From Alphaproteobacteria bacterium (GTDB lineage: Bacteria; Pseudomonadota; Alphaproteobacteria; Rhizobiales; Hyphomicrobiaceae), in the NCBI GenBank assembly GCA_018819265.1, contig JAHJQI010000088.1, forward strand, positions 1-55,555: DNA of 55,555 nucleotides, in the 5' to 3' direction. The position numbers were made by a program, and so were the translations under genes. Under the pieces are notes generated by a model. The model was not told the DNA's origin. It did no database searches and worked only from the letters and a program-made list of their open reading frames with translations. Positions 15,680-24,414 of this stretch are shown one piece after another. Every line of letters starts with the position of its first letter. Position 1 is the first letter of the stretch.

Positions 15680-16087
15680 TTACTGCGTTGCAGGCTTGTC
15701 GGCCGGGGACTTCATGGTGGGCACCTCCTTGCCAACGCGATTGGTCGGCGGGTGGACCTTTTCCGGGGTATTAGCTGATCCGGCTTCCCCAGGCGACGCC
15801 CCGGCCGCCGACGAACGTTGGACCAGTCCGTTGTTGCAGGCCGCAAGCCATTCATCCTGCTCGATCGTCGAATCGCTGTCGGGGTTCGCAGCATTGAAAT
15901 CGCTCAGATACGGCTGGACCTGGCTTTTGCTCAGTCGAGCCGATTCCGATCCACCGGCCTGCTGCCAAAGATTCATACATTCGTTCTGGCTAAGCTTGGT
16001 TTGCGAGGACGACGATGCATCTTGGGCGATGGCGCCACCGGAGACAGCCAAAAGGCCCGCTGCCGCAAGGACTAAAGGATACTTCAT
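15680..16087 (-). CDS. Exported EF-hand-like protein
   Basis: 135 residues from the ATG at 16087 (MKYPLVLAAAG), which has a near-perfect AGGAGGT upstream; the ATG 21 bases further up is less likely. A signal peptide covers residues 1-22 (LVLAAAGLLAVSGGAIA). The mature part has a helix ending in NECMNLWQQAGG, then SDFNAANPDSDSTIEQDEW, which looks like a degenerate EF-hand loop (D-x-D-x-D... -x-E), and one further Cys in LAACNNG. The tail is Pro/Lys-rich and disordered. Similar small EF-hand exported proteins are common in Rhizobiales; the function is unknown. Confidence 0.75.
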   Translation of the reverse strand: MKYPLVLAAAGLLAVSGGAIAQDASSSSQTKLSQNECMNLWQQAGGSESARLSKSQVQPYLSDFNAANPDSDSTIEQDEWLAACNNGLVQRSSAAGASPGEAGSANTPEKVHPPTNRVGKEVPTMKSPADKPATQ

Positions 16088-17798
16088 AAGTACCTCCTGT
16101 GTTTGCATGAGACACTGCTCACGCTTGCTTGCCCGATCAGTGAAATCTTCAACGAAGCGTGATCGAGTTGGGCGGACAACACATCGGTGTGGAAAAAGTT
16201 CCAGTTCGAGACCGTTTATTATGCAGATGAGTAGCGGTTTTTCTTGCGTCGCTCCGTTCAGCCAGGGGCGTTGCCTTTTCCGTTCAACTATCTAAAGCGG
16301 ATGGCCTTGTTGAAGGCTCTCGGCCGACGCATTCGAAGCGGCGGAAACCGGAACTGACGGTGCTGACGGTGCAATTGGGAACAAACTCCCGCACGGGCCG
16401 TGAATCGAGTCTTCGGAACTTAGCTGAGCCATGAAATGAGGTGGCTGGGGAACCTGGATTCGAACCAGGACTAACGGAGTCACAGGACGAACCACCCCTC
16501 TGAACTCAAGCAAAATCAAATAGTACTCGGGCGCCCGTTGCAACACATGCCCCTCCGTTCACAACAGTGCCGCACCATCTCCCGCAAATTTCGCGAATGG
16601 ATCTAGGGTTTTGGAAGATGTCGGCGCTTGAAGTGATCGGCCTTGACCGCAGCACTCCACACAGCCGACATTAACTGCGCAGAGTGATGACCCACTGAGA
16701 ATCCGCGAGACCTTCTGCTTTCGGAGTTCACCTGCCACAAGCAAGCGACTGTGGGCCCGACGCGCTGGGCCAAGACCGACCGATGCGGAAGACGGACGAT
16801 CAGCAGGGGTGTGCTTCCGGTGAACGTCAATTCGGCGGGCATCGTCGCAAGAATCGCTGCGGCGCATCATACGCGCGGTCAATTTCGGCCAACAGTGACT
16901 GCTTTCGTGCCTCCCGCGTCAGTCGAACGTCAATCGCCGGATCGGGAGTTTTGACCCATAGCTGCCATTTCGTTTCTTAAGAGAGCGTGCCATTGAGCGG
17001 AACCTGATTGCGCGCAAGGTAAACTAACCAGTGGACCCGCGATTACCAGCAAGTCTGAACTATGGTTGGATCCGCCAGCTCAGAAGAATGCCGAAAACCG
17101 TTGTCAAACTCGGCAGTCCGCACGGTTCCGGGAGGCCTCGTGGCTGTTTGGCCAAAGCATGTCCGCCGTCCCAAAGTGCTTCAGCATGTTTGATCTAAAG
17201 GAATTTGAATGCTAATCTTTGTTCGCTCGGATCACTTCGTGTTTTCGGAGGCTGAGTTCTTGTTGAAGCAAATAAATGGCGCATCAATACTATCCGCCCC
17301 CGCTGCATCTGGTGAGAAACGGACATGTTGCGTCGTTTCGATGCCGCCGAGAAAAACTCGGCCCCCAATTGGAAAGTGCGGCCTTGCGCAGTTGTCCCGA
17401 AAAAAATACAGCGAAAGAATTGGCGTAAGAAAATATGCCATTCACACCGAGCAAATGAATAGCGCCCGTGCAGGCTGGTGCGGTTACGATTTCCGAAGCC
17501 GATCTAGCGTGTCGCTTGTCGGCGGCACGCAAATTGAACGGCCCTCCGCCTATCCGTACGGTTAGGCCTTACTTGATAAAATGGATCTCGCGCTCAGCGG
17601 CTTCAATTGTGAAACCGCTTGGAGGCCAGTGGTTTAACGGTCGGTTCTGCAGACGAGAGCTTCTAGGCATGGCCAGCTGCTCTGTTTCAACTTCGGCAAT
17701 AATTGAGCGGGCGCATCAGAAATCACAGCGCAACACTGGCTGCTCCTAGAAACGCGGCATGATCGATTACAGAATTTTCGGTTCGAGAGGCATCCAAA
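16088..17798. other. Gene-poor stretch of about 1.7 kb
   Basis: No open frame in this stretch has both a credible start and recognisable protein character. The only identifiable item is the tRNA 3' half at 16442-16482. Parts (about 16560-16900) resemble decayed coding or dispersed intergenic sequence but match no family I can name. The composition becomes visibly AT-richer from about 16.9 kb to 19.6 kb than the flanking chromosome, in keeping with acquired or decayed DNA. Confidence 0.6.
16442..16482 (-). tRNA. 3' half of a tRNA (Gln-like acceptor), likely integration scar
   Basis: Read on the minus strand: a partial anticodon loop and the 3' anticodon stem TCCGT, variable loop, a perfect T arm (CCTGG, loop TTCGAAT, CCAGG), then acceptor strand TTCCCCA, discriminator G and an encoded CCA. 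The matching 5' strand TGGGGAA, the D arm and the 5' anticodon stem are absent at the expected distance. TTCCCCA-G-CCA and the T arm are as in tRNA-Gln. A fragment running from the anticodon loop to CCA is the classic product of tyrosine-integrase insertion into a tRNA gene. Not a functional tRNA. Confidence 0.7.
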
Positions 17799-18899
17799 AT
17801 GGCAACGATCAGAGGTGATAATACGAATAATGTCTTGAGAGGAACCAAGAGCATTGACAAGTTGCTTGGGCTTGGCGGCCACGATCGCCTCTATGGCCTT
17901 GCGGCAGCAGACCTACTGTTGGGTGGCGCCGGCAACGACTTGCTGAGAGGGGCAACCGGCAATGACATCTTGAAAGGCGGGAGCGGCAGAGACACGCTCT
18001 TCGGCGATGGCGGTAACGACAGGCTCTATGGGGGGAGCGGCAATGACATCGCAGTGGGCGGCGCCGGGAGAGACCTGCTGTCGGGGGATGGCGGTAACGA
18101 CAGACTGTTCGGTGGCGGCTCCACAGACAGGCTGTTCGGTGGAACCGGCAATGACGTACTATTCGGCGGAACGGGCAATGATATTCTAAATGGTCAGGCC
18201 GGAGTCGACGTGTTGCTGGGGGAGCAAGGCGACGATCTGCTTCTGGGCAGCTTCGGCGGAGATATCCTTGATGGCGGCGATAATATCGACACAGCCAGCT
18301 ATAGCCAGTCTTTTGAGGCCGTAGTGATCGCGCTGCAGGACGATGGTGCGGATACGCTCGGAGTCGGCGGGCATGCTGAAGGCGACACGCTCAGGGGCAT
18401 CGAGAACCTTACTGGTTCTGCCCACGATGATGAATTGATAGGCAATAATCTGGCCAACAGGCTCAGCGGACTGAACGGCGATGACACCCTTTCTGGAGAA
18501 GAAGGCGGCGACACAATCTCGGGTGGAGCGGGTAATGACACCCTACTTGGTGGCGACGGAGATGACCACCTTCTCGGTGATACCGGCGATGATGAATTGA
18601 CCGGAGGCGCCAACAATGACTTCTTCTACTTTGGACCGGGCTTCGGCAATGACATCATAACCGACTTCACCATTGGTGGTGTCAACGATACGCTCGTTAT
18701 CGATCCGGATTTAGCACAAGAGGCCGGAATCGACGTGAACAACCCGGATTGGCTTGGCTTCGTAACCGCAAATGTCTCTCAAACTGCCGGCGGGGTATTG
18801 GTTACTGTCGGAAGCAATTCACTGCTGCTCGAGGGCAAAATCCTTCTGGACCTTGTTGGCCTGACGGCAGCCGATTTCTTGCTCTTTGATTTTGCGTAG
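17799..18899 (+). CDS. RTX-type calcium-binding protein (hemolysin-type nonapeptide repeats)
   Basis: 366 residues, starting MATIRGDNTNN. Residues 20-150 are a near-continuous array of GGxGxDxLx-type nonapeptides (GGAGNDLLR, GGSGRDTLF, GGTGNDVLF and others), a linker follows (about 155-210), then a second repeat block (220-285) and a C-terminal domain (FYFGPGFGNDIITDF ... LTAADFLLFDFA) with the aromatic, acidic end usual for type I secretion signals. RTX repeats fold as calcium-filled beta-rolls outside the cell. There is no N-terminal signal peptide, in keeping with type I export, but no ABC/MFP/TolC genes are in the window. It is an orphan in AT-richer DNA, which suggests acquisition. Confidence 0.9.
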   Translation: MATIRGDNTNNVLRGTKSIDKLLGLGGHDRLYGLAAADLLLGGAGNDLLRGATGNDILKGGSGRDTLFGDGGNDRLYGGSGNDIAVGGAGRDLLSGDGGNDRLFGGGSTDRLFGGTGNDVLFGGTGNDILNGQAGVDVLLGEQGDDLLLGSFGGDILDGGDNIDTASYSQSFEAVVIALQDDGADTLGVGGHAEGDTLRGIENLTGSAHDDELIGNNLANRLSGLNGDDTLSGEEGGDTISGGAGNDTLLGGDGDDHLLGDTGDDELTGGANNDFFYFGPGFGNDIITDFTIGGVNDTLVIDPDLAQEAGIDVNNPDWLGFVTANVSQTAGGVLVTVGSNSLLLEGKILLDLVGLTAADFLLFDFA

Positions 18900-19597
18900 G
18901 TCACGGAACAAGAATTCAACCAAGTTTGCAGACGAGTTCTTTGAACGTGGGCTCCTCTGGCCCGGATATTGTTTTCGCAGCGCAAAGGGGGTGCCCGAAA
19001 AGGACAGCGGCAGCCATAACTACTGGGTCCACGACAATACGTTCGATCCGGCAGCGCACCCGTTCGAGGTTGCTGATCAGTAGCTCAAAACGTCTGTCAT
19101 TGAATTTTTGCGGACGGCTTATCATAGGCGTCTCAAAATATGTTGATGTCTCTTTCTGGGCCCTGACCGACGTTTCGATGCGGTGCAGCAAGACGGTCGG
19201 TGTTGGGGCTATCGCGTCGACGCTGCTGGGTCGGCGCACCGACGGTCGGTATCGGCGGTGGTCCGGAAGCTTCTGAACGGTGTCGATGGCACCCCTTGAC
19301 CCACAGCTGAATAAGGTGCTTGCGGAAGATCCGGATTGCAACCATTTCCGCTTTGATCAATCCGTGCGCGAAGAGTCTTACGCTTTGCCCCATAGGTAAA
19401 TGAAGTGGTTAACACCGCTTGGTATTAATGAGCGATTTCAGCCGATTTCGTCAGCACAGAAATTAGTGGCTTGGACGTTGGTATAGCAGCTAAATTCTTA
19501 GTCCATAGACCAAACGTGCGATCAAATTGTCCCGATTAATAGCGACGAACGCTCAATCATTGCGAACAGCGGTTGCGTGCAATCGGCTTAGCTATTA
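18900..19597. other. About 0.7 kb without a recognisable gene
   Basis: Between the RTX gene and the IS3-family element. Open frames on both strands overlap one another, lack ribosome binding sites and have no recognisable motif. I see no tRNA, terminator or repeat. It may be decayed sequence of the same acquired segment. Confidence 0.5.
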
Positions 19598-20205
19598 TGA
19601 CCTGCCCTGGAAGAATTCCTCCAGTTTGAGTTAGACTCCGCCCCATTGACGAGGGGTGAGACGATGAAGAAGAGCCGGTTTTCAGAAGAGCAGATCATCG
19701 CCATTTTGCGCGAGCAGGAAGCGGGTGCCGCGACGAAGGATGTGTGCCGCCGGCACGGCATCTCGACAGCGACATTCTACAACTGGAAGGCCAAGTTCGG
19801 AGGCCTCGACGTATCGGAGGCCAAGCGCCTGCGGGCACTCGAGGACGAGAACGCGCGGCTGAAGAAGCTTCTCGCCGACGCGATGCTCGATCAGGCGATG
19901 CTGAAGGAACTGCTTGGAAAAAAATGGTGAGGCCCGTCGACAAGCGCGCGAGCGTAGCGCGCCTCCAGCAAGAGTTCAGCGTCTCGGAGCGGCGGGCCTG
20001 CCGCGTCATCGGCGCGGATCGCAAGAGCATGCGGTATCGCACGCGCCGTCCACCTGATACCGCCCTGCGGCACCGGCTGCGCGAGCTGGCGCACGAGCGC
20101 CGCCGGTTCGGCTACAGGCGTCTTTATATCCTGCTGCGCCGCGAAGGTTGCACGGCGGGGCTCACTCGGATCTATCGCCTCTACCGCGAGGAGGGCCTGG
20201 CGGTA
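19598..20205 (+). mobile_element. IS3-family insertion sequence, 3'-truncated
   Basis: The left end starts TGACCTGCCC at 19598, like the terminal inverted repeats of many IS3-family elements. It holds orfA (19664-19930) and the start of orfB, joined by an A7 run at 19918-19924 that suits programmed -1 frameshifting. Similarity to an IS3 transposase stops near 20205, so most of orfB including the DDE core and the right inverted repeat are missing. The element is therefore dead. Confidence 0.85.
19664..19930 (+). CDS. IS3-family transposase OrfA
   Basis: 88 residues from the ATG at 19664 (MKKSRFSEEQIIAILREQ). It has the HTH_21/Tnp_1 helix-turn-helix (KDVCRRHGISTATFYNWKAKFGG, key elements shown) and the C-terminal leucine-zipper segment (RLRALEDENARLKKLLAD). 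OrfA is the DNA-binding partner of the OrfAB transposase. It ends LLGKKW just after the A7 slippery run. The protein is intact but the partner orfB is truncated, so no active transposase can be made from this copy. Confidence 0.9.
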   Translation: MKKSRFSEEQIIAILREQEAGAATKDVCRRHGISTATFYNWKAKFGGLDVSEAKRLRALEDENARLKKLLADAMLDQAMLKELLGKKW

Positions 20206-20349
20206 TTGCGACAGCTTGATCTCTCTGACACTCCCCATCGTCACTTTCCATGGCGCGCCCCTATTTCCGAGTGCGCGCGATTGTCGCCGGCCTGTCGGCA
20301 ACGGGGAAAACTTCGAGGGCCATCTATGTCAAGTGCATACTTTCCATAA
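19924..20349 (+). pseudogene. IS3-family transposase OrfB, truncated
   Basis: In the -1 frame relative to orfA, starting MVRPVDKRASVARLQQEF. About 93 residues match the N-terminal IS3 OrfB region (SVSERRACRVIGADRKSMRY, RLRELAHERRRFGYRRLYIL, IYRLYREEGLAV). After about base 20205 the frame runs into unrelated sequence (LRQLDLSDTPHRHF ...) and stops at 20349. The catalytic DDE residues that follow in intact family members are absent. The junction marks the breakpoint that removed the right half of the element. Confidence 0.85.
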
Positions 20350-20377
20350 TGTCGGAGTATCTTTGTCAGACTATTCA

Positions 20378-20417
20378 ATCGCGAAGAGCGATCGTGCATG
20401 ATCGGATGAGGCTTTAG
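20378..20417. repeat. Half copy of a site-A-type palindrome
   Basis: Contains a small inner hairpin ATCGC-GAAGA-GCGAT (20378-20392) and then a right arm GATCGGATGAGGCTTTAG that closely follows the end of site A (GATCGGATGATGCTCTAG). The matching left arm is missing. It lies between the truncated IS and the 3' end of xsc. Confidence 0.65.
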
Positions 20418-20501
20418 CGTTTCTGCAGGGCGATGCAATCCAGCCCGCCGAGACCGCGTCGCGGTGGGCAGACGCGCCCACCGCACGTTTGTCCTCAATT
20501 C

Positions 20502-22283
20502 TTAAAGCCGTGGCTGTTGCGGCTTCATGTCTTCCTTGTTGATCCCGGCAACCACGTTGGGGGTCTTCATGGCATCGCGGCGGAAGGGCTCCCCCAGTTC
20601 CTGATTGAGCACGACTTCGATGAAGGTCGTCACGCCATCCTGCATCTGCTCCTTGATGGCGGTCCTCAGGCTATCAGTCAGCGCTTCCGTGTTGTCGACC
20701 TGCACGCCCTTCAATCCACAGGCATCCGCCACCTTGGCGTAGTTGACGCCGAGATTGAGTTCGGTGCCCACGAAGTTGTCGTCGAACCACAACGTCGTAT
20801 TGCGCTTCTCGGCGCCCCACTGGTAGTTGCGGAAGATCACCATGGTGATCGGCGGCCAGTCGTTGCGCCCGCACGCGGTCATTTCGTTCATGGAAATGCC
20901 GAAGGCGCCGTCACCCGCGAAGCCGATCACGGGTACGTCGGGGCAGCCGATCTTGGCCCCGAGTATGGATGGCAGACCGTATCCGCACGGGCCGAACAGC
21001 CCCGGCGCCAGATACTTGCGGCCCTTTTCGAAAGTCGGATAGGCGTTGCCGATGGCGCAGTTGTTGCCGATGTCGGAGGAGATGATGGCGTCGGCCGGCA
21101 TGGCCGCCTGGATCGCACGCCACGCCTGTCGCGGGCTCATGCGGTTCGGCTCGCGGTTGCGCGCGCGCTCATTCCAGGTGATGCCCGGATCGTCGTCCTC
21201 GTGATCCATCGAGGTGAGTTGTTGCGCCCAGCGCGACTTCGCCGTCGCGATCATGCCCTCGCGTTCCTTGCGCCCGGCATCGCCGGCCGTCGGCGAAAGC
21301 AGCGAAAGGATCTGCTCGGCGACGGCTTTCGCATCGCCCTGGATGCCGACGGCAACGCGTTTGGTCAGGCCGATGCGGTCGGCGTTGATGTCGACCTGGA
21401 TGATCTTGGCATCCTTCGGCCAGTATTCGGTCTGGTAGGCGGGTAGCGACGAGAACGGGTTGAGGCGGGTGCCGAGCGCCAGCACGACGTCGGCCTTTGA
21501 GATCATCTCCATGCCCGCCTTCGAGCCGTTATATCCGAGTGGCCCGCAGAACAGCGGATGCGAACCCGGGAACGCATCGTTGTGCTGGTAGTTGCAGCAC
21601 ACCGGCGCGGACAGCTTTTCGGCAAGCTTCACCGATGCCGGAATCGCGCCCGCAAGGACGACGCCGGCACCGTTGAGAATCACCGGGAACTTCGCATTCG
21701 ACAATAGCTTTGCGGCTTGCGCGATGGCAATGGGATCGCCCGGCGGGTGCTCGATGCGCACCACCTGCGGCAGGTCGATGTCGATCACCTGGGTCCAGTA
21801 GTCGCGCGGCACGTTGATCTGGGCGGGAGCCGAACCGCGGAACGCTTTGAGGATGACGCGGTTGAGGACTTCGGCGATGCGGGAGGCATCGCGCACTTCC
21901 TCCTGGTAGCAGACGCAATCCTCGAACATCGCCATCTGCTTGATTTCCTGGAACCCGCCCTGGCCAATGGTCTTGTTGGCGGCCTGCGGAGTGACGAGCA
22001 GCAGCGGCGTGTGGTTCCAGTAGGCGGTGATGATCGGCGTCACCATGTTGGTGATGCCGGGGCCGTTTTGCGCAATCGCCATCGACATCTTGCCGGTGGC
22101 GCGCGTGTAGCCGTCGGCACTCATGCCTGCGTTCACCTCATGCGCGCAGTCCCAGAACGTGATGCCGGCAGCCGGGAACAGATCCGAGATCGGCATCATC
22201 GCCGAACCGATGATGCCGAAGGCATGCTCGATGCCGTGCATCTGCAGGACCTTGATGAAGGCCTCTTCGGTTGTCATTTTCAT
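20502..22283 (-). CDS. xsc: Sulfoacetaldehyde acetyltransferase (Xsc)
   Basis: 593 residues from the ATG at 22283; GAGGA lies upstream and a TTG at 22292 is the alternative. Xsc is a TPP-dependent enzyme (EC 2.3.3.15) that converts sulfoacetaldehyde and phosphate to acetyl phosphate and sulfite. The three TPP-enzyme domains are present: the pyrimidine-binding Glu in CAHEVNAGMSADGY (residue 49), a central domain, and the Mg/diphosphate motif from GDGAFGISMNEMTACGRNDW to VIFRN. Features typical of Xsc rather than acetolactate synthase include the HAFGIIGSAMMPISDLFP start and IGQGGFQEIKQM. It is last in the minus-strand operon, 102 bp after the ligase alpha subunit. No pta gene is adjacent, which is often the case elsewhere. 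Confidence 0.95.
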   Translation of the reverse strand: MKMTTEEAFIKVLQMHGIEHAFGIIGSAMMPISDLFPAAGITFWDCAHEVNAGMSADGYTRATGKMSMAIAQNGPGITNMVTPIITAYWNHTPLLLVTPQAANKTIGQGGFQEIKQMAMFEDCVCYQEEVRDASRIAEVLNRVILKAFRGSAPAQINVPRDYWTQVIDIDLPQVVRIEHPPGDPIAIAQAAKLLSNAKFPVILNGAGVVLAGAIPASVKLAEKLSAPVCCNYQHNDAFPGSHPLFCGPLGYNGSKAGMEMISKADVVLALGTRLNPFSSLPAYQTEYWPKDAKIIQVDINADRIGLTKRVAVGIQGDAKAVAEQILSLLSPTAGDAGRKEREGMIATAKSRWAQQLTSMDHEDDDPGITWNERARNREPNRMSPRQAWRAIQAAMPADAIISSDIGNNCAIGNAYPTFEKGRKYLAPGLFGPCGYGLPSILGAKIGCPDVPVIGFAGDGAFGISMNEMTACGRNDWPPITMVIFRNYQWGAEKRNTTLWFDDNFVGTELNLGVNYAKVADACGLKGVQVDNTEALTDSLRTAIKEQMQDGVTTFIEVVLNQELGEPFRRDAMKTPNVVAGINKEDMKPQQPRL

Positions 22284-22385
22284 CTTCGTCAATCCTCTAT
22301 TGCCCGGGAACGGGAATTGTCTGGCGCGCCAGCTACGATCCTGGTGATTGAAATGGCGCGGGCGAGTCGCTCGCTCGCACCGGCC

Positions 22386-23261
22386 TCATGCGGCCTTCAG
22401 ACGTTGGCGAATAAGTCCGGGGATCTGGCTGGGGGTATCTGCCACCGCCACCCCTGCCTTTTCGAGTGCCGCGCGTTTGGAGGCGTAGTCGCCTTTGCCC
22501 CCCGACACGATCGCACCGGCATGACCCATCTTCTTGCCCGGCGGCGACTGGCGTCCGGCAATGAATGCGGCAACCGGCTTCTTCATTGTGCTGGCGTATT
22601 CGGCTGCGAGTTCTTCGGCGTTGCCGCCGATTTCGCCGCACAGCACGACGGCGTCCGTATCGGCATCCTCGTCCAGCATGCGCAGGGCATCCGCCGACGT
22701 CGTTCCGATCATCGGATCGCCGCCCACGCCATAGAACACCGACTGGCCGAACCCTTCCTGGGCGAGATTGAGACTGATCAGCGTGCCAAGGCTGCCCGAG
22801 CGCGAGATGACCCCGATGCGGCCCGGCCTGAAGACACGCTCGTTGAACGCCGGCATGATGCCAACGAAACATTCCCCGACCGTCACGATCCCAGCGGTAT
22901 TGGGCCCGACGATGCGCGTGCCATTGGCTTTCGCCGCCACATGCATTTCCATCACGTCGTGCGCCGGGATGTGTTCGGTCAGGCAGACCAGCAGCTTGGC
23001 GCCGCCCTCGCAGGCATCGATTGCCGCGTCCTTTGCCATCATCGGCGGGATGAACATGCACGCGATGTCGAACGGCGCGGTCTTTGCCGCCTCGCGTGCG
23101 GAGGCGAACACCGGCACGCCGAGATGCTCGGTGCCCGCCTTCTTCGGATTGACGCCGCCGATCACGTTGGAGCCGTAGTCCTGCATCGCCTTCGTCCAGA
23201 AGGTGCCCTGCTTGCCGGTAATCCCCTGGATCAAGAGCTTGTGGTGCTTGCGCGGGATCAT
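22386..23261 (-). CDS. ADP-forming acyl-CoA ligase alpha subunit, probable sulfoacetate-CoA ligase (SucD-like)
   Basis: 291 residues, homologous to succinyl-CoA synthetase alpha. The CoA-binding Rossmann start is [14 protein letters not shown] (residues 13-26), the glycine-rich motif is GPNTAG, then SRSGSLGT, and the phosphorylated histidine is His247 in [16 protein letters not shown]. The start overlaps the stop of the beta subunit (ATGA at 23258-23261), so the two are made together. Placed between an acylating aldehyde dehydrogenase and xsc, the expected role is sulfoacetate + CoA + ATP to sulfoacetyl-CoA + ADP + Pi. An ADP-forming SauCD ligase is known to me from Bilophila. A true TCA-cycle SucD is unlikely given the context and the GPNTAG variant. 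Confidence 0.8.
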   Translation of the reverse strand: MIPRKHHKLLIQGITGKQGTFWTKAMQDYGSNVIGGVNPKKAGTEHLGVPVFASAREAAKTAPFDIACMFIPPMMAKDAAIDACEGGAKLLVCLTEHIPAHDVMEMHVAAKANGTRIVGPNTAGIVTVGECFVGIMPAFNERVFRPGRIGVISRSGSLGTLISLNLAQEGFGQSVFYGVGGDPMIGTTSADALRMLDEDADTDAVVLCGEIGGNAEELAAEYASTMKKPVAAFIAGRQSPPGKKMGHAGAIVSGGKGDYASKRAALEKAGVAVADTPSQIPGLIRQRLKAA

Positions 23262-24397
23262 GCGGCGCTCCTCGTGTTGGCGGCGGCAACCGCTGCTTTC
23301 ACCGCGTCATCCATCAGGTCGTAAGGTTCGATGCCCAGCCGCTCCTTGACAAGCGCGATGGCTTCTTCTTCGCCGGTCCCGTGAATGGTGAAGAAAACAG
23401 GAATGTCGGGTTGCAGTTCTTCCCAGGCGTTGACGACGCCTTCGGCCATCACGTCGGTGCGCGCGAAGGCCCCGCAGAAGTTGACGAGCAGGCTTTTGAC
23501 ATTCGGGTTCTCGAGCAGGATCGAAAGCGCGGTCTTGGCCTTGGTGTAGGCTTCGCCGCCGATCTCCAGGAAGTTTGCCGGCTTGCCGCCGTAGTGCGCA
23601 ATGACATCCATGGTCGTCATCGTCAGGCCGGCGCCGTTTGCCAGGACGCCGACACTGCCGCCAAGCTCGATGTACTTGAGACCCGCCGCAGCAGCCTTGG
23701 CTTCAAGGTCGGTGGTGCGTTCCGGCGCCGCCTGCGCTGCTACAGCCTCCTGCCGCGCGGCCGCGCTGTCGTCGAGCGTCAGCTTGCAGTCGAGTGCGAC
23801 GACGTGGTCTTCCGTTGTGACGACAAGCGGGTTGATTTCGATGAGTTCGGCGTCGAGTTCGCGATAGGCGCGGTAAAGGTTCAGGATCGTCGCCGTCAAT
23901 TCATCGCCGGCCGCTTCGAGCCCGAGGCCCGCGATAGCCTCCTGCGCCATCGCCAGGGTCGGCCCCTCGCTGATCGGAATCGCGAAGTGGCGCATGGCGG
24001 TTGGATCCTTTTCCGCGACCTCCTCGACATCCATGCCGCCCATCGCCGAAAACAGCAGCATCGGCCCCTTGGTGGCGCTGTCGTTGAGAATGGCGAGATA
24101 GAGTTCCTTGGCGATGGCCGTCTGTGCTTCGACCAGCACTTTCTCCACCGGCCAGTCGGCAATCGTCATGCCGATGATCGCTTCGGCGTGCTGGCGCGCC
24201 TCGCCCGGTGTACCAGCCAGCTTGATGCCGCCGGCCTTGCCGCGCTTGCCGGTCGGCACCTGAGCCTTGACCACGCACGGACCGATCTGCCGGGCGGCAT
24301 CCTCGGCTTCGGCCGGTGTATGCGCCAAACGGCTTTTGGGAACGGCGATATTATATCGTGCGAGCAGCGGTTTTGCTGCATGCTCCTCGAAGTTCAT
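23258..24397 (-). CDS. ADP-forming acyl-CoA ligase beta subunit, probable sulfoacetate-CoA ligase (SucC-like)
   Basis: 379 residues from the ATG at 24397 (MNFEEHAAKPLLARYNI), supported by AAGGAAGGA upstream; a longer start inside sauS is less likely. It has the ATP-grasp domain (VVKAQVPTGKRGKAGGIKLA near 42-61, GGMDVEEVAEKDP, DAELIEINPLVV) and the C-terminal ligase domain (YIELGGSVGVLANGAGLTM, NFLEIGGEA, NFCGAFARTDVMAEG). The usual AHAGGRGKAGG of SucC is replaced by VPTGKRGKAGG, a form seen in malate-thiokinase-like and other non-succinate ligases. It pairs with the 4-base-overlapping alpha subunit. The sulfoacetate substrate is an inference from the neighbours sauS and xsc. Confidence 0.8.
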   Translation of the reverse strand: MNFEEHAAKPLLARYNIAVPKSRLAHTPAEAEDAARQIGPCVVKAQVPTGKRGKAGGIKLAGTPGEARQHAEAIIGMTIADWPVEKVLVEAQTAIAKELYLAILNDSATKGPMLLFSAMGGMDVEEVAEKDPTAMRHFAIPISEGPTLAMAQEAIAGLGLEAAGDELTATILNLYRAYRELDAELIEINPLVVTTEDHVVALDCKLTLDDSAAARQEAVAAQAAPERTTDLEAKAAAAGLKYIELGGSVGVLANGAGLTMTTMDVIAHYGGKPANFLEIGGEAYTKAKTALSILLENPNVKSLLVNFCGAFARTDVMAEGVVNAWEELQPDIPVFFTIHGTGEEEAIALVKERLGIEPYDLMDDAVKAAVAAANTRSAA

Positions 24398-24414
24398 GGG
24401 CCTCGCGTCCTTCC

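Noticed and set aside
16442..16517. Complete functional tRNA gene
   Set aside because: The 5' acceptor strand TGGGGAA, the D arm and the 5' anticodon stem are missing at the expected distance, so only a 3' half is present.
16559..16882. 107-codon minus-strand frame in the gene-poor stretch
   Set aside because: No ribosome binding site, mixed low-complexity composition, overlaps other frames and matches no family I know.
20502..22283. Acetolactate synthase or other generic TPP enzyme instead of Xsc
   Set aside because: The N-terminal GIIGSAMMPISDLFP and IGQGGFQEIKQM segments and the neighbours sauS and the ligase fit Xsc; there is no ilvN-like small subunit.
22386..24397. TCA-cycle succinyl-CoA synthetase
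   Set aside because: Gene order alpha after beta with 4-base overlap resembles sucCD, but the pair lies between sauS and xsc, without mdh/sucAB, and motif variants (VPTGKRGKAGG, GPNTAG) differ from true SucCD.
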